DNA from: Clostridiaceae bacterium
Lineage (GTDB): Bacteria; Bacillota; Clostridia; Peptostreptococcales; Tindalliaceae
Direction of reading: 5' to 3'
Assembly: GCA_024635995.1 (NCBI GenBank)
Contig: JAGXHW010000034.1
Span: forward strand, 1 to 58,951
Length of the DNA stretch: 58,951 nt
Below are positions 44,746 to 53,213 of this stretch, one piece after another; positions within the stretch are counted from its first letter, which is position 1, and each line of letters opens with the position of its first letter. A program made the position numbers and the translations under genes. The notes below the pieces were generated by a model. It did no database searches. It saw only the letters and a list, made by a program, of their open reading frames with translations, and was not told where the DNA came from.

Positions 44746-45303
44746 ATGAAAATGGAGAAACGATTTTATAAATCAAAAACAGATAAGAAGCTGGCAGGTG
44801 TTTGTGCGGGGGTTGCTGAATATTTTGAAGTAGACCCAACATTGGTCAGATTAATATGGGTCGTCTTTACCTTTGCAGGTGGCGCCGGAATACTGGCATA
44901 CATCATTGCGGCTATCATTATGCCAGAAGCACCTACAGGCAGCCAGCCCGTAAAACGAAAAAAAAAGTCTGAGAATCAGCCACACCCCATGAATGACAAT
45001 GGAGAGGAGAGCATCACAGAAATTGAGGAAGACCCGGATCATGATTATGAGAATGGTTATGATGATGAGTACGATGATGAATATGTGGAAGATCCAACTG
45101 AAGATGAGTTTTATGAAGTAGAAAAAGTTGATAAAAAAAAAGACGATAAAAACAGCATGGTACTTGGAGTAGCCTTAATATTCATAGGCCTGATGTTCTT
45201 CAGCCGTAACTTTTTCAAGTGGTTTTGGATCGATTTCAGTTACCTGTGGCCCATTCTACTGATCTTGTTAGGGGTTGTGTTAGTTGTTAACAAAAGGAAG
45301 TGA
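44746..45303 (+). CDS. PspC domain membrane protein
   Basis: 185 residues. The N-terminal PspC domain (5-62) has KLAGVCAGVAEYFEVDPTLVR and one membrane segment ending IIMPEAP. A very acidic Asp/Glu/Tyr-rich cytoplasmic linker (85-130) follows, then two C-terminal helices of the LiaF-transmembrane type ending in the basic NKRK. PspC proteins respond to membrane stress. GGAAGGAG precedes the ATG. It is followed after 5 bases by the LiaF-like gene, with which it forms an operon. Confidence 0.9.
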   Translation: MKMEKRFYKSKTDKKLAGVCAGVAEYFEVDPTLVRLIWVVFTFAGGAGILAYIIAAIIMPEAPTGSQPVKRKKKSENQPHPMNDNGEESITEIEEDPDHDYENGYDDEYDDEYVEDPTEDEFYEVEKVDKKKDDKNSMVLGVALIFIGLMFFSRNFFKWFWIDFSYLWPILLILLGVVLVVNKRK

Positions 45304-45308
45304 TAAGA

Positions 45309-46205
45309 ATGAACAGAGATAAAATTGCTCCTGGATTAATTTTAATTGGTATAGGCATATTGTTTTTACTACGAAACATGGGAATCATTCACTGGTGGAC
45401 CATCGGCAGCCTGTTGCGATTCTGGCCGTTGATCCTTGTGGTGATCGGCATTAACATCATTTTCCGTAACCATCCCGTCGTTACCACCATTACCTGGGTC
45501 GCCTTTTTCGCCATTGTGGTGGGTTTTGCCATCGCAAACCCGGCTCAACCACCCTGGAACAACATGCGCGGTAATTCGTCTGAACCAACAGATATTTCCA
45601 TACCCATGGAATCAAATCTGGATGAAGCGGTGCTGAAACTAAGCACCGGTGCAATGAAATTGAAGATGGAAGCGGGAGACCAGGAATTACTCTTGGTTGA
45701 AGATTTTCCCTTTGAACCTGAAATAAAGCTCAATGATTCGAATAATGGCAGAAGAAAAGAAATATCAATCAGCACCAATTCCATCAATATCATCGGCCCA
45801 AACGATGAATACAGAGAATCGCTGATCCAGCTCAATAAAAACGTGCGATGGGACATTGAGGCAAAGTTGGGGGCTGCAGCCAGCGAAATGGACCTGAGGG
45901 AACTGGATTTTGAAAAGGTAAGTATGGAAGTTGGTGCAGGTGATTTCAAACTGTTACTTCCTCAGACTGAGTCAGATAGCCAGATAACCATCAACGCTGG
46001 TGCAAGCCAGGTGGTGCTTGAATTACCCCGAGAAGTCAATGCACGCATCGAAGCCAATAATGTCTTGTCTCAAACCTCGATTGACGGCAGACACTGGGAC
46101 CAGCAAGGCGATGTGTATTATTCAAAATCCTATGATGATTCAAAACCGGTGGTAGACATCGAAGTGACAATGGGAGTAGGAAGAGTAGAAGTCATTAGTT
46201 ACTAG
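45309..46205 (+). CDS. LiaF-like membrane protein with toastrack domain
   Basis: 298 residues. Two or three N-terminal helices (about 5-80, IAPGLILIGIGILFLLRN) are of the DUF5668/LiaF type, then comes an extracytoplasmic or cytoplasmic beta-rich toastrack (DUF4097/DUF2154-like) domain (95-298) with repeated glycine-containing strands such as LSTGAMKLKMEAGDQE, VGAGDFKLLLP and NAGASQVVLELP. ATG 45309 has AAGGA 10 bases upstream; the earlier GTG has no room for a site. Operon with the PspC gene. The role in envelope stress is inferred from family. Confidence 0.85.
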   Translation: MNRDKIAPGLILIGIGILFLLRNMGIIHWWTIGSLLRFWPLILVVIGINIIFRNHPVVTTITWVAFFAIVVGFAIANPAQPPWNNMRGNSSEPTDISIPMESNLDEAVLKLSTGAMKLKMEAGDQELLLVEDFPFEPEIKLNDSNNGRRKEISISTNSINIIGPNDEYRESLIQLNKNVRWDIEAKLGAAASEMDLRELDFEKVSMEVGAGDFKLLLPQTESDSQITINAGASQVVLELPREVNARIEANNVLSQTSIDGRHWDQQGDVYYSKSYDDSKPVVDIEVTMGVGRVEVISY

Positions 46206-46251
46206 GGTAGAAGTCGTTAGCAGATGATGTCATTCGTTGTGAAAGTAGTGT

Positions 46252-46300
46252 GGCCTCCGACGAGGACTCTTAATGAGTCTGTCTGGAGGTCTTGTTTTGT
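46252..46300 (+). terminator. Probable terminator after the LiaF-like gene
   Basis: GGCCTCC (46252-46258) pairs with GGAGGTC (46285-46291) and GACTC (46265-46269) with GAGTC (46275-46279), with an internal loop, followed by TTGTTTTGTTT. It contains the stop codon of the convergent MFS gene. Confidence 0.55.
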
Positions 46301-47445
46301 TTCGTGAAATAGAACTTTATGGAATACCAGAGCCCCAAACCGGCAATGATTGTTCCTGTGACAAGAAAAGCCAGTGAAAAGTCAGTGAAAATACTGAGGG
46401 AACCGAATGTAAAGGAGATCAACCCGATAGAAAAATCAATGATACTCTCCTGCACAGACAGCACGGTGGCGCGTTGGTCCACATTGGTTATATCAATTAG
46501 CCATGCAGACAGTACGGAGAGACCCCCGTTAAAACCTATGCCAGTCAACCAACTGCTGATCAGTAAGACAATCCATTGCCCCTGTTCCATAAAATACAAT
46601 AAACCTAATCCGACACCAAGCAGTATGATGGATGGCCATGCAATGGCCGCTCTGCCCCAGCGGTCTGACAGATGACCTGAAAGAAAGGTGAAAAAGAGGC
46701 TGGCAAAGCCGAAAAAGATGAAATAAATGCCAGGGTTTTCGATGCTTGTAACCGTCTGAATATGCAGTGAAACAAAGGATAACAGAGCCCCGTAAGAGAC
46801 AGCCGTCAAGGCAATGCCAAAATAGACCAGCCGATAGTGTGGCTGGAATAGCACACGCCACATTTTCATAGCAGGTGGTGCGTCAAAGCTTTTCTCAGCA
46901 AGGGTAAAAGGAATGAGCAGCAAAATAAAAACGGATAGCACTCCGATCAATCCACAAATGAGAAACCATGTGTTGTAGTTGGTTAAGCGGACAACCATAA
47001 TGGCCAGCGCCGGACCTGCCAGTAATGAAAGTGTGCTTGACAATCGGTAGGTGCCCATGACGGCACCCACTTTACCGACAGGTGCAAAATCAGCGGCAGC
47101 AGACATAGAACTGGATAAAAAGGCTGATAACCCGGCAGACTGAATTAATCGAATGAGCCCAATCATCCACACCTGATCAGTGAGGGTGAATAAAAATGAA
47201 CTAATGGTGAAACAGACAATGCCTATCAGCAGGGGCGTTTTACGTCCAATATTATCGGCCAAAGGGCCAAAATAAAAGCGCAGTAAAATGGAAGCAAGCA
47301 AAAAAAGCGCTGTCTGCAAACCAGCGATAAACGGAGTACCACCCAAAGAAATCAGGTAGAGAGGTAGAAGTGTAAACGTTGAATTAAAGATCAGCATCAT
47401 TAAAAAAACAACTAAGTACAACAGTAACAGCGGTCGTTTGGTCAC
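46270..47445 (-). CDS. MFS transporter
   Basis: 391 residues, 12 helices. The MFS loop 2-3 motif is GPLADNIGRKTPLL (about 50-63) and the matching GHLSDRWGRAA sits in the second half. It is likely a drug or metabolite exporter. The frame opens at 47514, but AAAGGGTG followed by GTG 47445 gives a start immediately before TM1, so 23 codons were trimmed. It is divergent from arsC with 173 bases between, so the two could share regulation; arsenite or methylarsenical export is speculative. Confidence 0.88.
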   Translation of the reverse strand: MTKRPLLLLYLVVFLMMLIFNSTFTLLPLYLISLGGTPFIAGLQTALFLLASILLRFYFGPLADNIGRKTPLLIGIVCFTISSFLFTLTDQVWMIGLIRLIQSAGLSAFLSSSMSAAADFAPVGKVGAVMGTYRLSSTLSLLAGPALAIMVVRLTNYNTWFLICGLIGVLSVFILLLIPFTLAEKSFDAPPAMKMWRVLFQPHYRLVYFGIALTAVSYGALLSFVSLHIQTVTSIENPGIYFIFFGFASLFFTFLSGHLSDRWGRAAIAWPSIILLGVGLGLLYFMEQGQWIVLLISSWLTGIGFNGGLSVLSAWLIDITNVDQRATVLSVQESIIDFSIGLISFTFGSLSIFTDFSLAFLVTGTIIAGLGLWYSIKFYFTKQNKTSRQTH

Positions 47446-47567
47446 TGGGTCACACCCTTTCACAGTCACGAATACAGCATAACACAAATAAAGAAACACA
47501 CACAATCTTAACATACCTTTTCTTGACAGAGGGGCTCATCAAAGGAAAAATATAACTATAAATATAC

Positions 47568-47584
47568 ATAATCAAAAGGATTAT
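47568..47584. promoter_or_regulatory. Candidate operator upstream of arsC
   Basis: ATAATC (47568-47573) and GATTAT (47579-47584) are perfect 6-bp arms with a 5-base spacer, 35 bases before the arsC start. ArsR-family sites are similar AT-rich palindromes, but no arsR gene is in the window. Confidence 0.35.
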
Positions 47585-47618
47585 TGCAGTGAAACGTTGA
47601 CCATGAGGAGGAACTTAA

Positions 47619-48020
47619 ATGCGTAAAAAAGTCGCTTTTGTGTGTGTACACAATTCCTGCCGATCGCAAATGGCAGAAGGATGGGCAAAAAAACTGGGCA
47701 GCGATGTGTTGGAAGTATATTCTGCCGGAACCGAAGAATACCCTGAAGTGAAGCCGAATGCCGTCAAGGTGATGGAAGAAGTCGGTGTGGATATGAGTGA
47801 ACACAAGCCAAAATTACTGACAGAGATACCCGAAGAAGTGGACATTCTAATCACTATGGGCTGCAACGTCGTATGCCCTTATTGGCCTAACCAACACCAG
47901 GAAGATTGGGGTTTGGATGACCCTTCAGGTGGTCCGTTGGATGATTTCCGGACAACAAGGGACATCATTAAGGAAAAAGTGGAAGATTTAATTGAACGTG
48001 TTAAAAAAAGCACATTATAA
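47619..48020 (+). CDS. arsC: Arsenate reductase, thioredoxin-coupled
   Basis: 133 residues, low-molecular-weight-phosphatase fold. CVHNSCRS (Cys9 and Cys14 in the P-loop) and MGCNVVCP (Cys82, Cys87) are the cysteines of the thioredoxin-dependent arsenate reductase (compare Cys10, 82, 89 in Bacillus). DDPSGGPLDDFR carries the general acid. It reduces arsenate to arsenite. GAGGAGG precedes the ATG. It lies 185 bases upstream of hgcA on the same strand, with a weak terminator-like hairpin between, so the two may be separate or partly co-transcribed. Confidence 0.94.
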   Translation: MRKKVAFVCVHNSCRSQMAEGWAKKLGSDVLEVYSAGTEEYPEVKPNAVKVMEEVGVDMSEHKPKLLTEIPEEVDILITMGCNVVCPYWPNQHQEDWGLDDPSGGPLDDFRTTRDIIKEKVEDLIERVKKSTL

Positions 48021-48061
48021 CACAATGAAAAAGCAACCATCATCAAAAGAAGATAATAAAA

Positions 48062-48100
48062 ACGGGGATGTTCTTGATGAGCATTCCCGTCCTTGTTATT
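48062..48100 (+). terminator. Possible weak terminator between arsC and hgcA
   Basis: ACGGGGATG (48062-48070) pairs with CATTCCCGT (48082-48090), 9 bp with one G-U, but the following T-tract is interrupted (CCTTGTTATTTG). Confidence 0.5.
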
Positions 48101-48150
48101 TGAATATCATTCTCTATTGACATCCCTGACAGTAAGGAGTAGTCTTAAAA

Positions 48151-48168
48151 TAGATTAACATCAATCTA
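48151..48168. promoter_or_regulatory. Candidate operator upstream of hgcA
   Basis: TAGATT (48151-48156) and AATCTA (48163-48168) form a perfect inverted repeat with a 6-base spacer, 38 bases before the hgcA start and downstream of a TTGACA at 48117. Regulator not in the window. Confidence 0.4.
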
Positions 48169-48205
48169 AAGAAATGCTTTTTAGGTACACAGAGGAGACT
48201 CAAGT

Positions 48206-49234
48206 ATGTCCGATATCCAAATAATGAAAGCAACCAGTGAACTTAGCAGAACGGACCAAATTGGTGCTATAAAGGTTCGCCTTGGTGTGCGCCGCAATCA
48301 GTATACCGTCAAACCCGGGTTATATGCTCTGGGTGTGCCGGACCCATCATCGCCGGTGTTGGTAACAGCGAATTATAAGCTTTCATTTGATACACTAAGA
48401 AGTCACTTAAAAGGCTTAGATTTATGGATCATGGTGTTGGATACAAAAGGCATTAATGTATGGTGTGCTGCAGGAAAAGGCACTTTTGGCACCAATGAAC
48501 TCGTGCGCAGAATTAAAGCCACCAGGTTGGAAGAAGTGGTAATACACCATAACCTAATCCTTCCACAGCTGGGGGCACCTGGTGTGAAAGGCTTTGAAGT
48601 AACAAAGGCAACCGGGTTTAAAGTGGTCTATGGTCCAATCAGAGCGGCGGACATTCCGGCCTATCTGGCCAATGGCATGCAAGCCACAGATGAAATGAGA
48701 AAAGTAACCTTTACCTTGAAAGAACGTTTAATGGTGGTGCCCGTAGAAATACATTATGCCATCAAATTGTTACCAGCCCTGTTTGTATTGTTACTGCTGT
48801 TTAACATTATTAAACCCACCCAAACAGGGTTTGAAAATGGGATGGCATGGGCCTTAATACTGAAAGTATCCTTCTTTCAATTAATACCACATGCTGTCGC
48901 CTTTTTATTAGGCACCATTGGCATTGCTGCACTGCTGCCCTATATACCTGGAAAGAGTTTCTCCCTCAAAGGTGTTTTGCTGGGTGCATTGTGGGCTCTA
49001 TTTGTGGTTCGCTATGCCACTGTTTTCAGTTACCCGGACAGCCATTTGGTTGTGTGGGCACACGGACTCATTGCAGCAACCATCACCTCGTTTTTTTCCC
49101 TTAACTTTACCGGCAGTACCACATTCACATCACCCTCGGGCGTTCAAAAAGAAACCGTGATAGCCATACCAATCATGGCAATAACAACCTTGTGTGGAGT
49201 AGCCATGTTGGTAATCTTTAAGATTCAGCGATAG
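48206..49234 (+). CDS. hgcA: Mercury methylation corrinoid protein HgcA
   Basis: 342 residues. The N-terminal cytoplasmic corrinoid-binding domain (1-165) contains the HgcA-defining cap-helix motif NVWCAAGK at 84-91, whose Cys87 coordinates cobalt, followed by GTFGT. Five membrane helices fill about 180-340. HgcA hands a methyl group to Hg(II), giving methylmercury, with HgcB supplying electrons and mercury. GAGGAG precedes the ATG by 8 bases. hgcB begins 12 bases after the stop, so both are co-transcribed. Length and motif order are those of genuine HgcA rather than the related CFeSP protein CdhD. Confidence 0.96.
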   Translation: MSDIQIMKATSELSRTDQIGAIKVRLGVRRNQYTVKPGLYALGVPDPSSPVLVTANYKLSFDTLRSHLKGLDLWIMVLDTKGINVWCAAGKGTFGTNELVRRIKATRLEEVVIHHNLILPQLGAPGVKGFEVTKATGFKVVYGPIRAADIPAYLANGMQATDEMRKVTFTLKERLMVVPVEIHYAIKLLPALFVLLLLFNIIKPTQTGFENGMAWALILKVSFFQLIPHAVAFLLGTIGIAALLPYIPGKSFSLKGVLLGALWALFVVRYATVFSYPDSHLVVWAHGLIAATITSFFSLNFTGSTTFTSPSGVQKETVIAIPIMAITTLCGVAMLVIFKIQR

Positions 49235-49246
49235 GAGGCAATTCTA

Positions 49247-49582
49247 ATGGCATTGAAATATATGGAAAACGTTGTATCCCTGGAACTGGACCAGGATCAA
49301 TGCTTTGGGTGCCAGATCTGTCTGCAGGTTTGTCCTCATGAGGTTTTTAAAATGAACCAGGGTAAAGCCGTCATCATCAACCGCGATGCTTGTATGGAGT
49401 GTGGCGCCTGTTCAAAAAACTGTCCCACATCAGCTATAAACGTAAAATCAGGTGTTGGCTGAGCCTATGCCGTTATTTACGGGAAACTCACTGGTAGTGA
49501 GCCAAGCTGTGGTGGAAATAATGAACCTTCGGATAGTGGCTGTTGTGGCAGTGGCACTTCAAAAAATAACAGTTGTTGTTAA
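49247..49582 (+). CDS. hgcB: HgcB ferredoxin with in-frame TGA, probable selenoprotein
   Basis: 111 codons if the TGA at 49460-49462 is read as selenocysteine; only 71 if it is a stop. Two 4Fe-4S motifs, Cys19/22/25/29 and Cys49/52/55/59 with the HgcB signature CMECGAC, precede GVG-U at residue 72, where other HgcB have Cys (Cys73 in Desulfovibrio). The frame then continues AYAVIYGKLTGSEPSC and ends in Cys110-Cys111, matching the HgcB tail. TAA is at 49580-49582 and a terminator starts 13 bases later. A 6-bp stem with a GGU loop (49487-49501) sits where a bacterial SECIS should be. It delivers electrons and Hg to HgcA. The family is certain; selenocysteine is an inference. Confidence 0.9.
49460..49503 (+). 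promoter_or_regulatory. UGA codon and candidate bacterial SECIS stem-loop
   Basis: TGA (49460-49462) is followed 24 bases later by CTCACT (49487-49492), loop GGT, AGTGAG (49496-49501): a perfect 6-bp stem with G first in the loop. The distance from TGA to loop, 30 bases, lies in the range known for bacterial SECIS elements. A second small stem CCGT/ACGG lies at 49470-49482. Confidence 0.55.
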
Positions 49583-49594
49583 AATGACATCGTG

Positions 49595-49623
49595 CCAACT
49601 GGCTTTGCCGGTTGGTGTTTTTT
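49595..49623 (+). terminator. Intrinsic terminator of hgcAB
   Basis: CCAACTGGC (49595-49603), loop TTT, GCCGGTTGG (49607-49615; one T-G), then TGTTTTTT. It follows the TAA at 49582 by 12 bases but the TGA at 49462 by over 130, which supports the longer hgcB frame. Confidence 0.88.
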
Positions 49624-49669
49624 ATGGCATAATGAATAGAAAAGCAGACGAGCGTTAGGAGTAGAGAAC

Positions 49670-52465
49670 ATGAAAAAAAACCATGAAAGTGATAACATAG
49701 CACCTTACCATAATATCAATTCCCTTATGGAACTAAAGTATGAGTCAAATGTTGACGCACAGTCCAGTATGATTTGTCGTTTTAAACCTGACACCACACT
49801 AATGTTCGTCAATGAAGCTTATTGTAAAGCTTTTAATATTTCTAAAGAAAATTTACTGGGGCGAAAATTTTTGGATTTTGTGCCAGAATCAGAACATCAA
49901 CAAATTAAGGATTGGCTTGGTGACTTTAGTAATGACCAGGAGGTAAAAGAATATGAACACCAGGTGACCATGCCGAATGGTAAGATTGGCTGGCAAATTT
50001 GGACAGATACGGCTTTTTTTGACCAGGAAGGGAACATTTTCGAATTCCAATCCGTAGGCAGGGACATCACCCGCCAGAAAAAGGCAGAATTGGTCCTCAA
50101 CCAAACCCTCAGTCGTCTAAGAGCACTCCTGGAATACAGCCCAGTGCCCATTGCCATTATTGACGATAAAGGAACATACCTTGACGTTTCCGAAGCCACA
50201 GCCCGTGTGCTGGGGATGACGCCTGAGTATTTAACGGGAAAAAACTTTTATGACGTCTTTACAAAAGAGAAAGCCGATCGTAAGATGCGCATTCTTCGGG
50301 AACTTGTCGAAAACAAAAAGCCTATGGTGATTACTGAACATAATGAAATAGAGGGTAAACTTCGCACATACGAAACACGATTGTTTCCCGTTGATTATCC
50401 GGAAGAAGACCGATCAATTTTTGCAGGTATCTCTATTGATTTGACAGAACGTATACAGGCAGAAGAACGGATTAAAGCCGAGCAACAAAGGTTGGAAAAC
50501 ATCATTGATGGCACAAGAGCCGGTACATGGGAAAGAAACCTGAAAACTGGAGAAACAAAAAACAATGAACAATATGCTGCGATTCTGGGTTATACACTTG
50601 AAGAAATGGCACCATTGGAGTTAATGACGTGGCTGGACTACCTCCATCCTGAAGACCTTGACATCGCATGTAAATTATACAATGAATACAAAGAAGGTAA
50701 ACGAGAGCATTATGAGTGCGAAGTGCGCATGAAACACAAAGATGGCCACTGGGTCTGGATTATGGACAGAGGAAAATTTACCTCCTGGTCAGAAGACGGA
50801 GAGCCCTTGGTCATGCAAGGCACCCACCTGGACATCAGCCATTTAAAACAAGCGGAAGATGAACTGAGAAAAGCCAACCTTGAAATCAAAGCAACAGCAG
50901 AAAAAGCAGAAAAGTTGGCAGCTCAAGCGGATGCAGCGGGGAATGCCAAAAGCGAATTTCTTGCCAATATGAGTCATGAAATAAGAACACCGCTGAATTC
51001 AATCGTTGGGTTCAGCCATCTCTTGCAACGCACTCCGTTGGATAATAAGCAAAAACGGTACCTTGATAACCTTCAAGATGCATCAGAATCCTTACTTCAT
51101 CTTGTCGATGACATACTTGATTATTCGAAGATGGAAGCAGGGCGCATGGAAATTGAATATAAACCAACCGACCTTCGTAACCTATTACGTCGGATCATCA
51201 ACATGTTTTCAAACCAAGCGGCCTTAAAGAACATTAGCCTGGAATTAATGATCGACCCCAATTTACCGGCCTATATGCTGGTAGATTCCCTGCGATTAAG
51301 ACAAATACTGGTGAATCTTCTGGGTAATGGGATTAAGTTTACAGAAAAAGGTAAAGTGGAAGTGTTTGCCACCTTTTATCCCGAACAACTTCATACAGGC
51401 ACCTTTATCTTTACTGTTAAAGACACTGGAATTGGCATTAACAAGGAACAAATCAAGAAGCTCTTTGAACCTTTCTACCAGGCAGACGCTTCCACCACCA
51501 GGGTGTTTGGAGGTACTGGTCTGGGACTGCCCATATCCAACAAACTGGCAAACTTAATGGGTGGCAGGCTCACAGTAGACAGTGTTCCCGGTAAAGGGTC
51601 CTCCTTCACCTTTTTGCTGGAGGCACCTTATTGGCAAGACGCTGGAGGTATTCCTGCTATACATCAGCACAGCCTGCATGAAGACATTCCCACAGAGGGG
51701 AAAGACATTATAACCCATGAAGAAAAGACAATTTTAATATCGGAAGACATATCCATGAACCGGGAATTAACACGGGCGATCCTTCTTGAATTATTGCCTG
51801 AAGCCAAGATCATAGAAGCGAGTGATGGGGAAGAAACGTTGCGATCAATTCGCACACACAACCCTGACATTGTGATCATAGACGTTCAGATGCCAAAACT
51901 GGATGGCTTGGAAACGGCACGTATCGTTCGGAAGGATGAAAAACTTACTAATAAACATATACCGATGATTGCATTGACAGCAGGTGTTCTACCAGAAGAA
52001 AAAGCAAAATGTTACGAAGCAGGCATGGATGACTTCTTGACAAAGCCGTTAAATTATGCAAAACTGAGGATAACACTTGCTAAGTATCTCGGCAGCGATG
52101 TGCTGAGGAACGATGCAGTTGCAGAAGGCCTTTTTGAGAAAGTAATGAATGAACCTTCACTGTTTATAAAAATTTCCACTCAGTTTGAAAAAGACAGCTT
52201 GACATTGCTGGCTTTACTGGAAGAAGCCGTTATAAAGAAGGACAATGAGGCACTGGTAAATTTATCCCATGCATGCAAAGGCATATTAAATGCCCTGGAA
52301 GCCACAGAAGCTTATGTATTGGCTGGTCGGTTAGAAGAAATGGGTAGACAACTGGATTTTGAAGCCGCAGAAGAGATCTTGCTGCGGTTGAAAGAAATGG
52401 TCAATGACATGATCATTGTTTTTCAAAATAAACGTAAACAGTTGCAAAATAAAGAAAAAAATTGA
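49670..52465 (+). CDS. Hybrid sensor histidine kinase (PAS-PAS-PAS-HisKA-HATPase-REC-HPt)
   Basis: 931 residues without membrane segments, so a cytoplasmic sensor. Three PAS/PAC units lie about 20-140, 145-270 and 275-400. The HisKA phospho-acceptor is His436 in NMSHEIRTPLN. The ATPase domain has the N box NLLGNGIKF, KDTGIGI and GGTGLGLPIS. A receiver domain follows with Asp738 (IIDVQMPKLDG), and a C-terminal HPt with His867 (SHACKGIL). The complete internal phosphorelay suggests the signal passes to a separate regulator, probably the LuxR-type protein encoded 10 bases downstream. The start ATG lies 46 bases after the hgcAB terminator. Confidence 0.94.
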   Translation: MKKNHESDNIAPYHNINSLMELKYESNVDAQSSMICRFKPDTTLMFVNEAYCKAFNISKENLLGRKFLDFVPESEHQQIKDWLGDFSNDQEVKEYEHQVTMPNGKIGWQIWTDTAFFDQEGNIFEFQSVGRDITRQKKAELVLNQTLSRLRALLEYSPVPIAIIDDKGTYLDVSEATARVLGMTPEYLTGKNFYDVFTKEKADRKMRILRELVENKKPMVITEHNEIEGKLRTYETRLFPVDYPEEDRSIFAGISIDLTERIQAEERIKAEQQRLENIIDGTRAGTWERNLKTGETKNNEQYAAILGYTLEEMAPLELMTWLDYLHPEDLDIACKLYNEYKEGKREHYECEVRMKHKDGHWVWIMDRGKFTSWSEDGEPLVMQGTHLDISHLKQAEDELRKANLEIKATAEKAEKLAAQADAAGNAKSEFLANMSHEIRTPLNSIVGFSHLLQRTPLDNKQKRYLDNLQDASESLLHLVDDILDYSKMEAGRMEIEYKPTDLRNLLRRIINMFSNQAALKNISLELMIDPNLPAYMLVDSLRLRQILVNLLGNGIKFTEKGKVEVFATFYPEQLHTGTFIFTVKDTGIGINKEQIKKLFEPFYQADASTTRVFGGTGLGLPISNKLANLMGGRLTVDSVPGKGSSFTFLLEAPYWQDAGGIPAIHQHSLHEDIPTEGKDIITHEEKTILISEDISMNRELTRAILLELLPEAKIIEASDGEETLRSIRTHNPDIVIIDVQMPKLDGLETARIVRKDEKLTNKHIPMIALTAGVLPEEKAKCYEAGMDDFLTKPLNYAKLRITLAKYLGSDVLRNDAVAEGLFEKVMNEPSLFIKISTQFEKDSLTLLALLEEAVIKKDNEALVNLSHACKGILNALEATEAYVLAGRLEEMGRQLDFEAAEEILLRLKEMVNDMIIVFQNKRKQLQNKEKN

Positions 52466-52475
52466 GGGATATAAT

Positions 52476-53144
52476 ATGATAGATGTCATTCTTGCAGATG
52501 ATCAACAATTACTGATAGATTTGTTAACCATCGGACTTCAACAATCGGATGATATTCGTGTTGTGGCCACAGCCAATAACGGCCGCGAGGCAATAGAACT
52601 GGCGATTAAGCATCATCCCGATGTGATATTGATGGACATCATGATGCCAGAGTGTGATGGGATAAAGGCAACCAAAGAAATAAAAGCCATCGATAAAAGC
52701 ATTAAAATTTTAGTGCTTACCAATGGCGATAAAGGCACAGATCTTCAAAAAGCAATGGAAGCCGGAGCTGATGGATATGTGTTAAAAAATATATCCCAGC
52801 AGGATTTGCTTTTGGCCGTTAGAGGGGTGTGTGCCAATATGAAAATAGTAACAAAAAACAACGATGATGAATCATATTCACAATTGTATAGTAGAAATAA
52901 CTTGCATAACTATAAGAAACAGGTTATGATAAATGACGAGCTAATAAACTTGTCACACCGTGAATTAACATTAATAGCAATGGTCGTTGAGAGTATGGAA
53001 ATTGCAGAAATGGCAACAATATTGGAATTATCCGAAGGCAGCGTGCGCAATCTGATTTCAGGATTAATCACAAAGTTTCAGGTGAAAGACAGAACTCAAC
53101 TGGCCGTGTTTGCGTTGAAAAATCAATTGGTTGAAGCCTACTAA
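52476..53144 (+). CDS. Response regulator with LuxR-type DNA-binding domain
   Basis: 222 residues. The receiver domain (1-120) has Asp8/Asp9 and phospho-acceptor Asp54 in VILMDIMMPECDG, with Lys in GYVLKNIS. The C-terminal LuxR/NarL helix-turn-helix (about 160-215) has LSHRELTLIAMVVE and LSEGSVRNLISGLITKF. The spelling is divergent (lacks the usual TxRE start), but the order is right. The open frame begins within the kinase gene; ATG 52476 after GAGGG is the real start. It is cotranscribed with the hybrid kinase and ends at a strong terminator. Confidence 0.92.
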   Translation: MIDVILADDQQLLIDLLTIGLQQSDDIRVVATANNGREAIELAIKHHPDVILMDIMMPECDGIKATKEIKAIDKSIKILVLTNGDKGTDLQKAMEAGADGYVLKNISQQDLLLAVRGVCANMKIVTKNNDDESYSQLYSRNNLHNYKKQVMINDELINLSHRELTLIAMVVESMEIAEMATILELSEGSVRNLISGLITKFQVKDRTQLAVFALKNQLVEAY

Positions 53145-53164
53145 AGAAACACAAACGAAAAGCA

Positions 53165-53200
53165 AAAACACCTACACAGCCTTGTGCAGGTGTTTTGACG
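53165..53200 (+). terminator. Intrinsic terminator of the kinase-regulator operon
   Basis: AAAACACCTACACA (53165-53178) pairs with TGTGCAGGTGTTTT (53183-53196) with one mismatch and a 4-base loop. Confidence 0.88.
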
Positions 53201-53213
53201 TTTAGGGGCAATA

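Noticed and set aside
49247-49462. hgcB as a complete 71-residue ferredoxin ending at TGA
   Set aside because: The conserved HgcB tail continues in the same frame to TAA 49582 and the terminator follows that TAA, so the short version is probably not the real product.
49452-49658. 68-residue open frame overlapping the hgcB tail
   Set aside because: It is an out-of-frame shadow of the hgcB C-terminus and runs through the terminator hairpin.
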